From: Calothrix brevissima NIES-22
Lineage (GTDB): Bacteria; Cyanobacteriota; Cyanobacteriia; Cyanobacteriales; Nostocaceae
Length of the DNA stretch: 64,000 nucleotides
Direction of reading: 5' to 3'
NCBI RefSeq assembly: GCF_002367995.1
Contig: NZ_AP018207.1
Coordinates: 6,796,104-6,860,103 of the forward strand
Each line of letters starts with the position of its first letter. The first letter of the stretch is position 1. The translations under genes were made by a program, and so were the position numbers. The notes under the pieces were generated by a model. It was not told the origin of the DNA, did not search any database, and worked only from the letters and a program-made list of their open reading frames with translations. Positions 63,806-64,000 of this stretch are shown here, piece after piece.

Positions 63806-64000
63806 TTCGATTTGACGGTTGACTGTTGACTGTTGACTAACGCCCGGATAAATGTTGGGTTACCCTTCGGGAAGCCGCGTCGCGTCTACGTTCCTCAACC
63901 CAACCTACCCTAATGCTATAGTTCCATGCCTCATGCCCCATGCCCCATGCCCAACTCTACAAACTTTCCAAACTATTCAACACTTCGCTGGCTGACTGAT
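63806..64000. repeat. Repeat-rich intergenic end of window
   Basis: A GACTGTTGACTGTTGACT array (63816-63838) is followed by GGGTTACCCTTCGGGAAGCC and CTACGTTCCTCAACCCAACC (family also at about 9540-9575), then CATGCCCCATGCCCCATGCC. No gene is seen before the end. Confidence 0.7.

Overview
The window is chromosomal DNA of a cyanobacterium. It carries phycobilisome assembly genes, a photosystem II D2 gene, carotenoid photoprotection genes, very frequent HIP1 octamers (GCGATCGC) and TTGACTG-type short tandem repeats. Multimodular NRPS genes, a STAND/WD40 ATPase and type III chromatic acclimation (CA3) genes point to a filamentous, probably heterocystous Nostocales strain of the Tolypothrix/Fremyella/Calothrix kind. 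The species cannot be fixed from the sequence.

Region 1 (1-16438) is the 3' part of a nonribosomal peptide cluster: the end of an NRPS with a C-terminal TauD/SyrP-like hydroxylase, then three more NRPS genes' worth of modules, a methyltransferase and a class III aminotransferase. The adenylation pockets read as Asp (gene at 553), a basic residue such as Orn (gene at 3753), and Asp (gene at 9701). Each Asp module starts with a condensation-like domain that has lost HHxxxDG, and lies just downstream of a gene ending in a hydroxylase domain. The last NRPS ends in a thioester reductase. The best reading is a beta-hydroxyaspartate siderophore (cyanochelin-like), released as an aldehyde and possibly aminated.

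Region 2 (16451-22643) is accessory: a Rieske oxygenase divergent from a TetR regulator whose C-terminus is an insertion-sequence zinc ribbon, then a two-gene unit in which a small helical protein and an nSTAND-WD40 ATPase share a short matching motif (candidate amyloid-type signalling pair), then a HIP1 tandem repeat.

Region 3 (22656-42993) is a light-harvesting island. It holds ocp and frp bracketed by duplicated 3' ends of cpeF, then cpeF, pebA-pebB, a CpeS/CpeU-type lyase, a cpeC-cpeD-cpeS-cpeT-cpeR operon, an hcp gene, an RcaE-like bilin sensor kinase with an RcaF-like receiver, pcyA, a divergent phycobiliprotein and an NblB-like HEAT protein. Two L-box-like sites (TTGCACA-N4-TTGCACA) lie upstream of cpeC and pcyA, as expected for control by RcaC. 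Phycoerythrin subunits (cpeBA) and rcaC are not in the window. A TnpB element interrupts a small ORF at 40791-42300.

Region 4 (43088-63805) is mostly housekeeping: ribokinase, toxin-antitoxin relics, M1 aminopeptidase, DUF3352 protein, Uma2 protein, methyltransferase, PrsW-like protease, J-domain protein, cysK with an Rrf2 regulator, SLH porin, pterin dehydratase, a structured RNA candidate, a stand-alone psbD, an ECF-type ATPase, a NYN nuclease, tRNA-Asn and a class V aminotransferase. Several palindromic dispersed repeat families fill the intergenic spaces.
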